Assembly: GCA_013286565.1 (NCBI GenBank)
Contig: JABDFM010000018.1
Coordinates: forward strand, 1 to 51,977
Reading direction: 5' to 3'
Source: Bacteroidota bacterium
GTDB taxonomy: Bacteria; Bacteroidota; Bacteroidia; Sphingobacteriales; Sphingobacteriaceae
Length of the DNA stretch: 51,977 nucleotides
The notes below the pieces were generated by a model. The model saw nothing but the letters and a program-made list of their open reading frames with translations, searched no databases and was not told where the DNA came from. This document shows, piece after piece, positions 42,382 through 51,897 of this stretch. The translations under genes were made by a program, and so were the position numbers. Every line of letters starts with the position of its first letter. The first letter of the stretch is position 1.

Positions 42382-42413
42382 CAAAATTAATTTTTTCAGC
42401 CGCATTAACGCAA
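42382..42413 (-). promoter_or_regulatory. gldB promoter
   Basis: On the minus strand TTG (42411-42413) and TAATTTTG (42382-42389, perfect TAnnTTTG) are 21 bases apart. The -7 box lies 14 bases before the gldB ATG, so it would drive gldB-pnuC-kinase. Confidence 0.7.
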
Positions 42414-42435
42414 GCAAATTGATATCATCTGTAAT

Positions 42436-44085
42436 ATGAAGATCGCACTGGCACAATTGAACTATCATGTAGGTAATTTTGAATCGAATACCGCTAAGAT
42501 CATCGACCACATTAACCAGGCAAAAAAACAAAATGCCGACCTGATCGTGTTTGCCGAGCTTTGCGTATGCGGTTACCCCGCGCGCGACTTTTTAGAATTT
42601 AAGGAATTTATCGGTCTTTGTGATGAAGCTGCTAAGAAGATCGCTTCAGCTTGCCATGGTATAGCATGTATTATCGGGCTACCTACGTTCAATAACAACC
42701 CTGAAGGCAAGGAGTTGAATAACTCCGCTTATTTTATTGAAAATGGCGAGGTAAAAGCTATTGTAAACAAAGCCCTGCTGCCCAACTACGACATATTTGA
42801 CGAATACCGCTATTTTGAGCCATCCACTGAATTTAGCTGTATTGATTTTAAAGGGCATCGGATAGCGCTTACGATATGCGAGGATCTGTGGAACACCATC
42901 GAAAACCCACTGTACGTAACCCGCCCGATGGATATGCTGATCAAAGAGCAGCCTGATGTGATGATCAATATAGCGGCATCACCATTTGCTTATAACCATG
43001 ACGAAGAACGTATAGCCATATTGAGTGAAAATGCACGGCGATACAACCTGCCTTTATTTTATGTGAACCATGTGGGCGCACAAACCGAATTGATATTTGA
43101 CGGCGGTTCGCTGGTTTTTGATAACATCGGTAACATGGTTGACGAGCTGCCTTATTTTGAAGAAAATGTAAGCTATTATATCCTGAAGAACCGGGCTGAA
43201 ATAAAATTACAGCAGCCCTCAAATATGCGGGCCGAAAGGCAAAGCAATATTGAACAGATACACCAGGGGCTTATTTTAGGCATCCGGGATTATTTTTATA
43301 AATCAGGCTTTAAGAGCGCCATATTAGGGCTATCCGGTGGCATCGATTCAGCAGTTGTTTGTGCACTGGCTGCCGAGGCACTGGGGCCGCATAATGTAAT
43401 GGCTGTCTTGCTGCCGTCGCGTTTTTCGAGCGATCATTCGATAAAGGATGCGGAAGACCTGGTCAAAAATCTGGGTTGCAAACACGAAATCATCGCTATA
43501 AGGCATATTACCGAGGCATTTGAAAACACGCTTCAGCCTCAATTCAATAATTTGCCCTTTAATATCGCCGAAGAAAACATTCAATCGCGCAGCCGGGCCG
43601 TGGTGCTAATGGCTATGTGCAATAAGTTTGGCTATATTCTTTTAAATACCTCAAACAAAAGTGAGGCAGCAGTAGGCTACGGAACGCTGTACGGCGATAT
43701 GTGCGGTGGCATCTCGGTTATCGGCGATGTTTATAAAACTCAGGTTTTTGAACTGGCCAGGCACCTTAACCGCGAGCGGGAGATCATACCTGAAAACACC
43801 ATTGTGAAACCACCGTCAGCGGAATTGCGGCCTGACCAGAAGGATACCGATTCGCTGCCTGAATATGATGTGCTTGATCCGATACTGACCGAATATATCG
43901 AAAACAGGTGCTCATCAGGCGAGATCATTAAAATGGGTTATGATGAACAAACCGTACGCAGGGTGCTAAAACTGGTAAACCTTGCTGAGCATAAACGCTA
44001 TCAAACACCGCCTATACTAAGGGTATCTCCGAAGGCGTTTGGTATGGGCAGGCGCATGCCTATTGTGGGTAAATATTTGTCGTGA
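42436..44085 (+). CDS. nadE: Glutamine-dependent NAD synthetase
   Basis: This 549-aa cytoplasmic enzyme amidates nicotinate adenine dinucleotide to NAD. The N-terminal nitrilase-type glutaminase domain has the triad Glu41 (FAELCVCGYP), Lys112 (NKALLPNYD) and Cys148 (LTICEDLW). The C-terminal synthetase domain begins with the ATP-pyrophosphatase loop LGLSGGIDSAVVCAL near residue 296, followed by LNTSNKSEAAVGYGTLYGD. The length is that of compact two-domain bacterial NadE. It diverges from gldB-pnuC-kinase, grouping NAD salvage and final synthesis. Confidence 0.97.
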   Translation: MKIALAQLNYHVGNFESNTAKIIDHINQAKKQNADLIVFAELCVCGYPARDFLEFKEFIGLCDEAAKKIASACHGIACIIGLPTFNNNPEGKELNNSAYFIENGEVKAIVNKALLPNYDIFDEYRYFEPSTEFSCIDFKGHRIALTICEDLWNTIENPLYVTRPMDMLIKEQPDVMINIAASPFAYNHDEERIAILSENARRYNLPLFYVNHVGAQTELIFDGGSLVFDNIGNMVDELPYFEENVSYYILKNRAEIKLQQPSNMRAERQSNIEQIHQGLILGIRDYFYKSGFKSAILGLSGGIDSAVVCALAAEALGPHNVMAVLLPSRFSSDHSIKDAEDLVKNLGCKHEIIAIRHITEAFENTLQPQFNNLPFNIAEENIQSRSRAVVLMAMCNKFGYILLNTSNKSEAAVGYGTLYGDMCGGISVIGDVYKTQVFELARHLNREREIIPENTIVKPPSAELRPDQKDTDSLPEYDVLDPILTEYIENRCSSGEIIKMGYDEQTVRRVLKLVNLAEHKRYQTPPILRVSPKAFGMGRRMPIVGKYLS

Positions 44086-44174
44086 AGAAATTACTTAAAA
44101 AAGCGTTGAAAATTAATTTTACGATTAAACCTTTTAACTTTAAATAGTCTAACCAATCTAAAGAGGGCAATATC

Positions 44175-44810
44175 ATGAAAACATCAACTTACCTGGTACT
44201 CGGCTTATTAATTGTTTCCGGGTTATCAGCATGCAGCAGCTACAATTATTATACTGCCGGTATTAATACAACCAAAATGGGCAGGTATCATTCTTTCGCC
44301 TGGATGTCGCCGGCAGGCCAAAAAAATGCAAGCTCTGCGGGTAATGTTGCCGATCTTAAAATTAAGGATGCCGCTGTGGCGTCATTAACTACCAAAGGCT
44401 TACGGTTACAAACAAATAACCCCGACCTGCTGGTAACTTATACCGCTAAAGTGGGTATAGGCTCAAAAACTGTATATGCTGACACCTATTACGGGTCAGG
44501 CTTTTATCCCGGCTGGGGGTTTGGATTTGGCTGGGGTTGGGGGTACCGTCCTTATTACTATGGGGGATTTGCTCCTTTCGCGTATTATGGCGGTGAAACT
44601 GCTGTTGATAAGGAACATTACAAAGAAGGCACCATCATTATTGATCTGATAGATACACGTACCAAGCAGGTTGTTTGGCGCGGCTTTGGCGTAGGCGAAG
44701 TGCATAAGAACCCTCAAAAAAATATTGAAGATATCCCTAAAGTGGTTGATGGTATTATCAGTCAATTGCAACTTACCAACGGTAGAGTTAGCGGCAGTAA
44801 ATCGTCATAA
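44175..44810 (+). CDS. DUF4136 lipoprotein
   Basis: This 211-aa lipoprotein has a lipobox LSACSSYN. After the anchor come 'tyr-his-ser-phe-ala-trp', IKDAAVASLTTKGLRLQTNNPDLLVTY, a Gly/Tyr/Trp-rich low-complexity stretch (about residues 105-140: GWGFGFGWGWGYRPYYYGG), then EGTIIIDLIDTRTKQVVWRGFG and a C-terminal helix with PKVVDGIISQL. This order is standard for DUF4136 outer membrane lipoproteins of unknown function. AAAGAGGG precedes the start; TAACTTTA (44135-44142) is a possible -7 box. A hairpin follows the stop. Confidence 0.92.
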   Translation: MKTSTYLVLGLLIVSGLSACSSYNYYTAGINTTKMGRYHSFAWMSPAGQKNASSAGNVADLKIKDAAVASLTTKGLRLQTNNPDLLVTYTAKVGIGSKTVYADTYYGSGFYPGWGFGFGWGWGYRPYYYGGFAPFAYYGGETAVDKEHYKEGTIIIDLIDTRTKQVVWRGFGVGEVHKNPQKNIEDIPKVVDGIISQLQLTNGRVSGSKSS

Positions 44811-44849
44811 AAACCTTTCTATAAATTGTTTTAATTATCCCTTCTGCAA

Positions 44850-44890
44850 AAAATGCAGCGGGGATTTTTTATATCCGGCCGCTGCATTTT
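44850..44890. terminator. Bidirectional terminator
   Basis: AAAATGCAGCGG (44850-44861) pairs with CCGCTGCATTTT (44879-44890) between the convergent stops of the DUF4136 gene and the T9SS cargo gene. A and T runs on both sides suit termination in both directions. Confidence 0.8.
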
Positions 44891-44915
44891 AATAATTATT
44901 GTGGTAAAAGGCTTA

Positions 44916-47900
44916 TTATAATTTCACGAATTTGGTTTCGCCAACCAGGCTTGCATTTGTGTTATTGAACATCCGTATCACATAGATACCCGGCGTCAGA
45001 TTGCTTACATTGCCCTGCCATGCAGGTTGAGCTGCGGTAACTTGTTTCACTATAATACCGGAGCTGGTCATGAACCTGATATCGTATGTAGCGGCAGTAG
45101 TTGGTGTTAAACCGGATGCCAGGCTGATAGAAGCAGTGGCCGGGTTAGGATAAACACTCAGACTGTTAGCCAAAGTTTTGCCTGTTACATCAGAAAACAA
45201 TACCGGAACTATATTTGAGTAGGTAATTGAATTATCAATAGCCTCCTGTTTAAGACGGTAAAGGTTTTGCCCATTAACGGGCGTTTGGTCCAAAAGACTA
45301 TAGGTTCCCTGGGCGTTTGATTGTTCACTGCCTATCACATCATAGGTTTTACCACCATCGGTGCTGCGCTCAACCGTAAAGTTGGTGTAGTTTTGCTCGT
45401 TTCTCGTTTCCCAAACCACCTGCACCTGCTTAGTACCAATAATTACCGGCACTGCTTTAGCGGCAGTAAAATTGATCAGTTGGTAAGCATAATTCATATT
45501 CTGCCTGATAACCAGGGTAAAACGCTTTGACCCATAGGAATTGGTATCGTTTCTAAACACATTAAAACGGTAAGATTTATTCTGCCTCATGTCCAGCGAA
45601 TCCTTTTTGTAAGCATCCATTAGCCAGATATCATAAAGCTGCGGCATGCCCACCAGATCTTTCAGATTTAAGGAATAAATGCCATCTGCATTGGTGTTTA
45701 TTTTCAGACTGATAGATTCGCTTGTTTTAGGCAAGGGCTGCACATTAATAGCCAATGGAATATGGTCGCTTGACATGCTCGATAAGCTTAATTGCCCATA
45801 TCCGGGTTTATATGGCGCATCAACAACGGCATTATATGCAGTGGTGGCATTGGTGTTAAAGCGTACCAGCATATCATCTGTATTTATAGAATCCTTAGCA
45901 AATTGAAGGCGCAGGTATTGAACATTGGCGTTTTCATCGGGCGTCCCCATAAACAGTCTAACCCCTGTAGGTTGAGAAACTGATTTTGCCGACTCGTTAA
46001 AGATCAACTTGGCCGTTGCAGCGGTAGCCACTACAAAGAAACCCTGCCCGCTTGATATGATATTTGTAGCATTATTGGTTCCAATACCTCCACCTCCTTT
46101 TGTATAAGAGCCATAATTATGGGTTAAGGGATTAAGCATATAGATGGTAGTACCTACGCTTGAGCCATAAATTCCGGTTGTTGTGGTTGCCGTTTGAAAA
46201 GTTTCCCAATCAATAGAGCTGGCATAAGGGTTGCCTACTAAATTATACCCCTGTACTGCGCCATTGCCAACTGTATTAGTAAATCCTATATTCGAAGAGG
46301 CTGGTGTGTACCAATCGCTTACCGTTATCTGGCCAATGTTTAGTTTGCCCGATGCTGTAAACGTTACGCTTTCGGCGCTCGTTGTTGTGGTGTATTTAAG
46401 GGCCAAGTTGGTAGTACGGTCGCCCCTGAAAAAGAAGAGAAACCCATTTCCTACAGGTAGATTATAAGTGGTAGCCCCGCCATTTAAGTATAAATTATAG
46501 GTAGGTGCATTATTAATGGCGCTGATCCCCCAAAAATTACCGCTGGTATAAGTGGCACCTGATACCGCCTGATCTTCGCGGAATAAATACAAAGTGGGAT
46601 TACCTGTTTTGTCAAAGCCACCTCCTGCAGCACCGGTAACCAGTGCAGAAGCCTTAATATAATCTAAATTATAAACATTATTACTGCCCACCGTAGCAAT
46701 ATTAACAGGTGACGATACCAGGCGATAGGCCCTGTACGTGTTACTGCCACCTGTAAAATACCTTTCCACATATATTGTGCTTGTCCCGCTCCCGGTAAAT
46801 GCGGCTGCGGAAGCTAATGGGCCCATCGAAGCTGAACCTGTTGCATCTGACTTTAGCGTGAATTTGCCGGTTAAAGTATTGGTCAATACTCCTGTTCCGT
46901 TAATGCTAACATTGGCGCCTGGCGCAATGTTGATAGCGCCGGTACCTGTTATGGTTGGCGAAGCACCGGTATTGACAGTAAGATTACCCCCTATTGTTAA
47001 TGTCCTTGGTGAAGTAATTGTTAAAGTTCCATTATGGGCCGAGCCAAACGTAATTGAACCGACCGTTACATCAGCTGCTGTTATTGCAGGCTCCTTATTA
47101 TTTGTATAAGCAGAAACCCCAATGGTAACCGCATCGTTTACTCCAGGAACCCCGTTCGGGCTCCAGTTGCCGGGTGTTGCCCAGGCAGTTGTATTGCTTC
47201 CTGCCGTCCATCTAACTCCCACCCCGCAGGCTATGCTTATTGTAAAGCTGCTGCTACCTACAGCATTGTAGCCGGTGATGGTATAAGTGGTGGCTGCAGA
47301 GCTTGCTGTAGGTGTACCCGATATAACGCCCGTAGTAACGTTAAAGCTAAGACCGGCAGGTAATGCCGGGCTTATTGTATAACCGGTAAGCACCATTTTT
47401 CTGACCGTGCCGGTAGTAGCTGTAGGGAAATCCACTATATAGCAATTACCCGAGTTATCAATACATATACCGCCCGTGTTATTAAAGGCTGCTGCTGTGC
47501 CGGTTCCATTAGTTTCAGCACCGGTTCCGCTACCGGCTATGGTGGTCACCACTGCAGCAGGAGTAGTAATCAACCTTATTCTATAATTTGAAAGATCCGC
47601 GATCAATAAATTACCTGACGCATCCGTGCACAAACTTGATAAACGATTAAATATGGCCGCCGTTCCTGCACCGTCAGCATATCCTGCTGCACCACTACCG
47701 GCAAATGTTGTAACCACTTTTGTGCTCACAACGATCTTTCTGACCAAACTATTCCCATAATCCGCAACATATACATTACCCAATCCGTCTGCAATTAAAT
47801 CATTCGGCTGGTTAAATGATGCCGCTGTACCGGTACCATTAACTGCAGTTGGCGCGCCGCTGCCGGCCAAAGTGCTTACCGTAGTGCCGGAGATCATCCT

Positions 47901-48524
47901 TATTATATTATTCCCCTGGTCGCAGATGTACATGTTACCGGAGCCATCCAAAGCTAAACCGGCAGGGCCGTTAAAGGTCGATGTTAAAAGTGTAGCATTA
48001 TTTGCTGAGCCTGTTGCACCACTACCTGCGTAAGTGGTTACCACGCCCGTGGCAACAACAATTTTCCGTATTACATTTCCGGTGGCGTCTGCAACATATA
48101 AGTTGGCTGTGCCGTCATAAGCAATTCCATCCGGGGCATTAAACTCTGCTGCTGTGCCAGTGCCATCAAGCTCGCCCGCTATTCCGTTGCCGGCAAATGT
48201 GGTCATTACACCCGCGGGAGTAACTTTACGGATCAAATTGTTTCCAAAATCCGCAACGTATATGTTGCCTGCGCCATCTGTGGTGACTGCTTGTGGGTTT
48301 GAAAGCCCTGTGCCGCTGGCAACAAGAGTAGTTACCTGCCCATAAGTAGTAGCCGGAACCGCACCACCTGCATTTAGTGGAGTTAATGAAGTGATGGCCG
48401 TACCTACTGTATAAATGTTAGTAGGTGTACTGTAAGAAATGTTTGGAGCCTGTGCCCACGCATTATTTATCGAAGATAAAAACGAGATACAAACAGCAAC
48501 CAAATAAAGTAACAGTCGTTTCAA
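44916..48524 (-). CDS. T9SS cargo protein with NHL propeller
   Basis: This 1202-aa exported protein starts at a TTG (48524), with a signal peptide ending AWAQ. Domains in order: six NHL-type beta-propeller blades (about residues 65-380; each reads FAGSG...FN-P-GI-D--GN-YVAD-GN-IRK), a putative Ig fold (LPAGLSFNVTTGVISGTP), an N-W-rich strand domain (WSPNGVPGVNDAVTI), then about 600 residues shared with the 48897-51848 gene, a fibronectin-like region (TNFTVERSTDGGKTYDVIG) and a type A sorting tail (VYPNPATASISL ... ETKFVKL). It should cross the outer membrane by T9SS and stay on the surface or be released. Its ligand is unknown. Confidence 0.88.
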   Translation of the reverse strand: MKRLLLYLVAVCISFLSSINNAWAQAPNISYSTPTNIYTVGTAITSLTPLNAGGAVPATTYGQVTTLVASGTGLSNPQAVTTDGAGNIYVADFGNNLIRKVTPAGVMTTFAGNGIAGELDGTGTAAEFNAPDGIAYDGTANLYVADATGNVIRKIVVATGVVTTYAGSGATGSANNATLLTSTFNGPAGLALDGSGNMYICDQGNNIIRMISGTTVSTLAGSGAPTAVNGTGTAASFNQPNDLIADGLGNVYVADYGNSLVRKIVVSTKVVTTFAGSGAAGYADGAGTAAIFNRLSSLCTDASGNLLIADLSNYRIRLITTPAAVVTTIAGSGTGAETNGTGTAAAFNNTGGICIDNSGNCYIVDFPTATTGTVRKMVLTGYTISPALPAGLSFNVTTGVISGTPTASSAATTYTITGYNAVGSSSFTISIACGVGVRWTAGSNTTAWATPGNWSPNGVPGVNDAVTIGVSAYTNNKEPAITAADVTVGSITFGSAHNGTLTITSPRTLTIGGNLTVNTGASPTITGTGAINIAPGANVSINGTGVLTNTLTGKFTLKSDATGSASMGPLASAAAFTGSGTSTIYVERYFTGGSNTYRAYRLVSSPVNIATVGSNNVYNLDYIKASALVTGAAGGGFDKTGNPTLYLFREDQAVSGATYTSGNFWGISAINNAPTYNLYLNGGATTYNLPVGNGFLFFFRGDRTTNLALKYTTTTSAESVTFTASGKLNIGQITVSDWYTPASSNIGFTNTVGNGAVQGYNLVGNPYASSIDWETFQTATTTTGIYGSSVGTTIYMLNPLTHNYGSYTKGGGGIGTNNATNIISSGQGFFVVATAATAKLIFNESAKSVSQPTGVRLFMGTPDENANVQYLRLQFAKDSINTDDMLVRFNTNATTAYNAVVDAPYKPGYGQLSLSSMSSDHIPLAINVQPLPKTSESISLKINTNADGIYSLNLKDLVGMPQLYDIWLMDAYKKDSLDMRQNKSYRFNVFRNDTNSYGSKRFTLVIRQNMNYAYQLINFTAAKAVPVIIGTKQVQVVWETRNEQNYTNFTVERSTDGGKTYDVIGSEQSNAQGTYSLLDQTPVNGQNLYRLKQEAIDNSITYSNIVPVLFSDVTGKTLANSLSVYPNPATASISLASGLTPTTAATYDIRFMTSSGIIVKQVTAAQPAWQGNVSNLTPGIYVIRMFNNTNASLVGETKFVKL

Positions 48525-48896
48525 AATAGCTTGGTTTAAAATAATTTTTTATAAATATTTACTGCAATTTAAAGGTAGCGGCATATTAATTGTCTTTATT
48601 ACGGCTACTTATTGAATTAGTTTCATAAGTATTTTTAGCGTACTTAACCATAAATTAAGGTATTATTTGATATTATCTTAATGATGATGCGGTAGTTATA
48701 TTTATTTAATCAATAATATAATTACTTATATTTAAAGGTTAAGATTAGCTTGCTTAAAAATTAAATTCACGTGAGTTTATTTTTTAAGTTTTTAGTTAAT
48801 TATTTATTTTTACATTGAAGTATCTGATCAGCCGAAAAAGCTGATCTTTTATTTGCCGCCTGAGTGCGGGCGTGGTTTTGGCTCTATAAACACCTA
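48525..48896. other. AT-rich gap between the two T9SS genes
   Basis: No gene seen. The first 250 bases are extremely AT-rich and probably contain the promoter and leader of the 44916-48524 gene. A hairpin GATCAGC...GCTGATC lies at 48826-48846; on the plus strand it is followed by TTTT, so its role in ending the minus-strand gene is uncertain. Confidence 0.5.
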
Positions 48897-51848
48897 TTAC
48901 AATTTCACAAATTTGGCATTGCCTATAAGGGCATTGTCTTTATTGTTCAGCACCTTAACGATGTATGTCCCCGGGAGTAGGTCGATAACGCTTGCCTGCC
49001 AGTTAGGTTGTGTCGATATGCCCTGTTTGATCAGTAAGCCGAAACTGTTGGTTATTTGTATATGGTAGATAGTGGCTGAATTAATACCAGCAGGTATCGT
49101 TAGATTGATGGTACTTTTTGCCGGATTAGGATACACGTTAATGTTGTTTTTAACCAGGTTGCCGCCAAGGTCAGCATAAAATACCAGCACAATTGCTGAA
49201 TAGGTGATGTTATTATTAATATCCTCCTGTTTTAAGCGGTAAAGGTTTTGACCCACAACCGGATTTTTATCCAAAAGGCCGTAAGTTCCTTGTGCATTTG
49301 ATTGCTCGCTTCCTATCACGTCAAACGTTTTCCCGCCATCAGTGCTTCGTTCCACAGTAAAATTGGTATAGTTTTGTTCGTTCTTTGTTTCCCAGGTCAG
49401 TTGCACCTGCGCGGCGCTGTTAGTACTCGCAGGCGCTTTTGTTGCCGTAAAATTCAACAGGCTATAAACGTACGCAGGGTTCTGACGCAAAACAAGAGAA
49501 AAGCGTTTGGAGCCAAATGAGTTGGTATCGCTTTTTAATACATTAAAGCGGTAGGTCTGATTATGCCGCATATCCAGCGAGTCCTTTTTATAAGCATCCA
49601 TCAGCCAGATATCATAGATCTGGGGCATGCTAACCAGGTCCTTCATATTTAAGGAATAAATGCCATCTGCATTTGCATTTATTGTTAAGCCGATAGTTTC
49701 GCTCGTTTTTGGCAAAGGCTGAACATTAATAGCCAGCGGAACATGATCGCTTGACAAACTTGCCAGGCTCACATCGCCAAATCCTACTTTATAAGGTACA
49801 TCCACGTTTGATTTATAGGCAGTACTTACATTGCTGTCGAAGCGTAAAAGCATATCATCCGTATTAACGGTATCTTCAGCCAACTGCAGGCGCAGGTATT
49901 GCATATTGGCATTCGAAGCGGGTGTTCCCATAAATAAACTCAAACCGGTAGCTTGTGACGTAGTCTTTGCAGATTCGTTAAATATGAGTTGTGAGCATGA
50001 ACAACTATCAGCAATAAAAAAGCCCTGGCCGCTTTCAATGATATTAGTAGCATTATTGGTACCAACGCCTGCGTTTCCCTTGATATAGGTACCGTAGTTA
50101 TGGTTTTTCGGATTAAGTGCATAGTAATAATCATGCATTAGGGATGTACCATATATCCCTGAAGTGCTTGTAGTTTGCTGAAACGTTTCCCAGTCGATCG
50201 GGCTGGCATAGGGGTTACCCACCATGATATAACCCCGCACCCCCACGTTGGCAATTCCGGTGGTATAACTCAGGGTCGCCGAACCGGGGCTATACCAGGT
50301 ATGCACCGTGTAAGATCCCTGGTTTAATGTACCGGATGCCATCATAGTAACACTTTCGGCGTTTGTACCCGGTGTATATTTGTTAGCTAAATTGGTGGTC
50401 CGGTCGCCCCTGAAAAAGAACAGGAAACCATTGCCCACAGGTATGTTATAGGTAGTGGCTCCGCCATTCAGGTAATAATTATAAACAGGAGAGTTATTTA
50501 TTTTTGATATGCCCCAGAAATTTCCACTGGTAAAAGTAGCGTTGGAAATTGCCTGGTCTTCGCGAAATAAATATAAGCTCGGGTTGCCGGTTTTGTCAAA
50601 GCCCCCACCTGCGGCACCTGTAACCAATGCGTAAGTTTGTACATAATTTAAACTATATATTTTGTTACCTGATGCATCGGTAGCTGCATTAACAGGTGAA
50701 GAAAATATACGGTAACCCCGGTAAAAAGTGCTACCCCCGGTTATATAGCGTTCTACATTAAATGTGCCAACAAAAGATGAGCCGGCGCCAATTGGCCCGA
50801 CAGACGCAGAGCCAGTAGCATCGGATTTTAAAGTAAAAGTCCCCGACACATTATTGATTTTTATAGGGTTTGATGGATCTGTGCCTTTTGCATTGATGCT
50901 GGATGTTGGCCCTACAGTAAAAGTCCCGGTATTAGTTATTGAATATGGTGACGATGCATTACCCTGTCCTGTAAACGTTATGGTACATACCGAGCCCGTA
51001 CCGCCTGCCGCGAAAGTGGCTGAATTATTAATATACCCCTGGTAGCTCCCTACATTGATGGCTGAGTTATTACCGGCTGTAAATGTAGCTCCGCTTGAAT
51101 TGGTAATATTTTCCTGATTGTTCGTTATCGGCATATTTACAGTTGATGCGCTCAACGTAAAAATAGCAGATGCTCCTGTATTTGTGATAGCAGCTTGCTG
51201 ACCGGTTATATTAATAGTACTTGAAGTGGCCGTAAAAGAATTTGTATTCGCTATAGCAGCGTTATTACCCGATAAGGTTGCAGTTGTAGAAGCCAGGCTA
51301 CAGATGCCATTATTAGTGAGCACTGTTTGGTATCCCATGGAAAGCGTGCTGCTGGTAAACTGCAGTGTGCCATTGTTGGTTATCGTATTTAAGTTATTAC
51401 CTCCAAGCGTAAGAGAAGAACCTGATGGGAATGTCAGGGTGCAATTGGTCCCTATAGTCATCGCGATATTATAACCAAAACCGCTGGCTCCTCCTATACT
51501 CGCCGAACTTGTACCTGCAAATGCCAGGTTTGCATTAACTGTAAGTGGCCCGCTAACGGTAAGTATGGCTGATAAAGTGATGGTTGTTGTACCCGAAATG
51601 GTAAGCGTGGCGCAAGTCGATGCTACATCCACAGTTGGTTTATTGGCAGTATTGGGTATAGTGGCATTATCCCCTGCCACCGGATGACCGGTACTTGGCG
51701 ACCAATTCCCATTAGTACTCCAGGCAGTACCACTCAAACCTGTCCAGGTGTAGCTGGTAGCTGCTACAGCATAATTAATATTCACTATTAGCGCTATAGT
51801 GAAGCAAAGTAGCATTCGTACTCTCTTGGAGAAGTTTCTTTCCATCAT
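48897..51848 (-). CDS. T9SS cargo protein with beta-strand-rich N-terminal half
   Basis: This 983-aa exported protein has a signal peptide ending AVAA (the ATG pair at 51848 and 51845 leaves one codon of doubt). The N-terminal half begins with the same W-N-W domain as its neighbour (WSTNGNWSPSTGHP) and continues with a Thr/Ser/Asn/Ile-rich right-handed beta-helix-like region (about residues 60-330). The next 550 residues parallel the neighbouring protein: FTLKSDATGSASVGP, FNVERYITGGS, KTGNPSLYLFREDQA, then MDAYKKDSLDMRHNQ. A fibronectin-like segment and a type A sorting tail (VYPNPAKSTINLTIP ... NAKFVKL) end it. The two genes are a tandem duplication with exchanged N-terminal parts. Confidence 0.87.
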   Translation of the reverse strand: MMERNFSKRVRMLLCFTIALIVNINYAVAATSYTWTGLSGTAWSTNGNWSPSTGHPVAGDNATIPNTANKPTVDVASTCATLTISGTTTITLSAILTVSGPLTVNANLAFAGTSSASIGGASGFGYNIAMTIGTNCTLTFPSGSSLTLGGNNLNTITNNGTLQFTSSTLSMGYQTVLTNNGICSLASTTATLSGNNAAIANTNSFTATSSTINITGQQAAITNTGASAIFTLSASTVNMPITNNQENITNSSGATFTAGNNSAINVGSYQGYINNSATFAAGGTGSVCTITFTGQGNASSPYSITNTGTFTVGPTSSINAKGTDPSNPIKINNVSGTFTLKSDATGSASVGPIGAGSSFVGTFNVERYITGGSTFYRGYRIFSSPVNAATDASGNKIYSLNYVQTYALVTGAAGGGFDKTGNPSLYLFREDQAISNATFTSGNFWGISKINNSPVYNYYLNGGATTYNIPVGNGFLFFFRGDRTTNLANKYTPGTNAESVTMMASGTLNQGSYTVHTWYSPGSATLSYTTGIANVGVRGYIMVGNPYASPIDWETFQQTTSTSGIYGTSLMHDYYYALNPKNHNYGTYIKGNAGVGTNNATNIIESGQGFFIADSCSCSQLIFNESAKTTSQATGLSLFMGTPASNANMQYLRLQLAEDTVNTDDMLLRFDSNVSTAYKSNVDVPYKVGFGDVSLASLSSDHVPLAINVQPLPKTSETIGLTINANADGIYSLNMKDLVSMPQIYDIWLMDAYKKDSLDMRHNQTYRFNVLKSDTNSFGSKRFSLVLRQNPAYVYSLLNFTATKAPASTNSAAQVQLTWETKNEQNYTNFTVERSTDGGKTFDVIGSEQSNAQGTYGLLDKNPVVGQNLYRLKQEDINNNITYSAIVLVFYADLGGNLVKNNINVYPNPAKSTINLTIPAGINSATIYHIQITNSFGLLIKQGISTQPNWQASVIDLLPGTYIVKVLNNKDNALIGNAKFVKL

Positions 51849-51868
51849 TTCTTAGTTGGTTAAAAATC

Positions 51869-51897
51869 TAATTAATGGGAAATACCTTAATTAATGG
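51869..51897 (-). promoter_or_regulatory. Direct repeat upstream of the 983-aa cargo gene
   Basis: CCATTAATTA occurs twice on the minus strand (51869-51878 and 51888-51897), 19 bases apart start to start, about 20 and 40 bases before the start codon. It could bind a dimeric regulator. The pattern is AT-rich and could also be chance. Confidence 0.3.
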
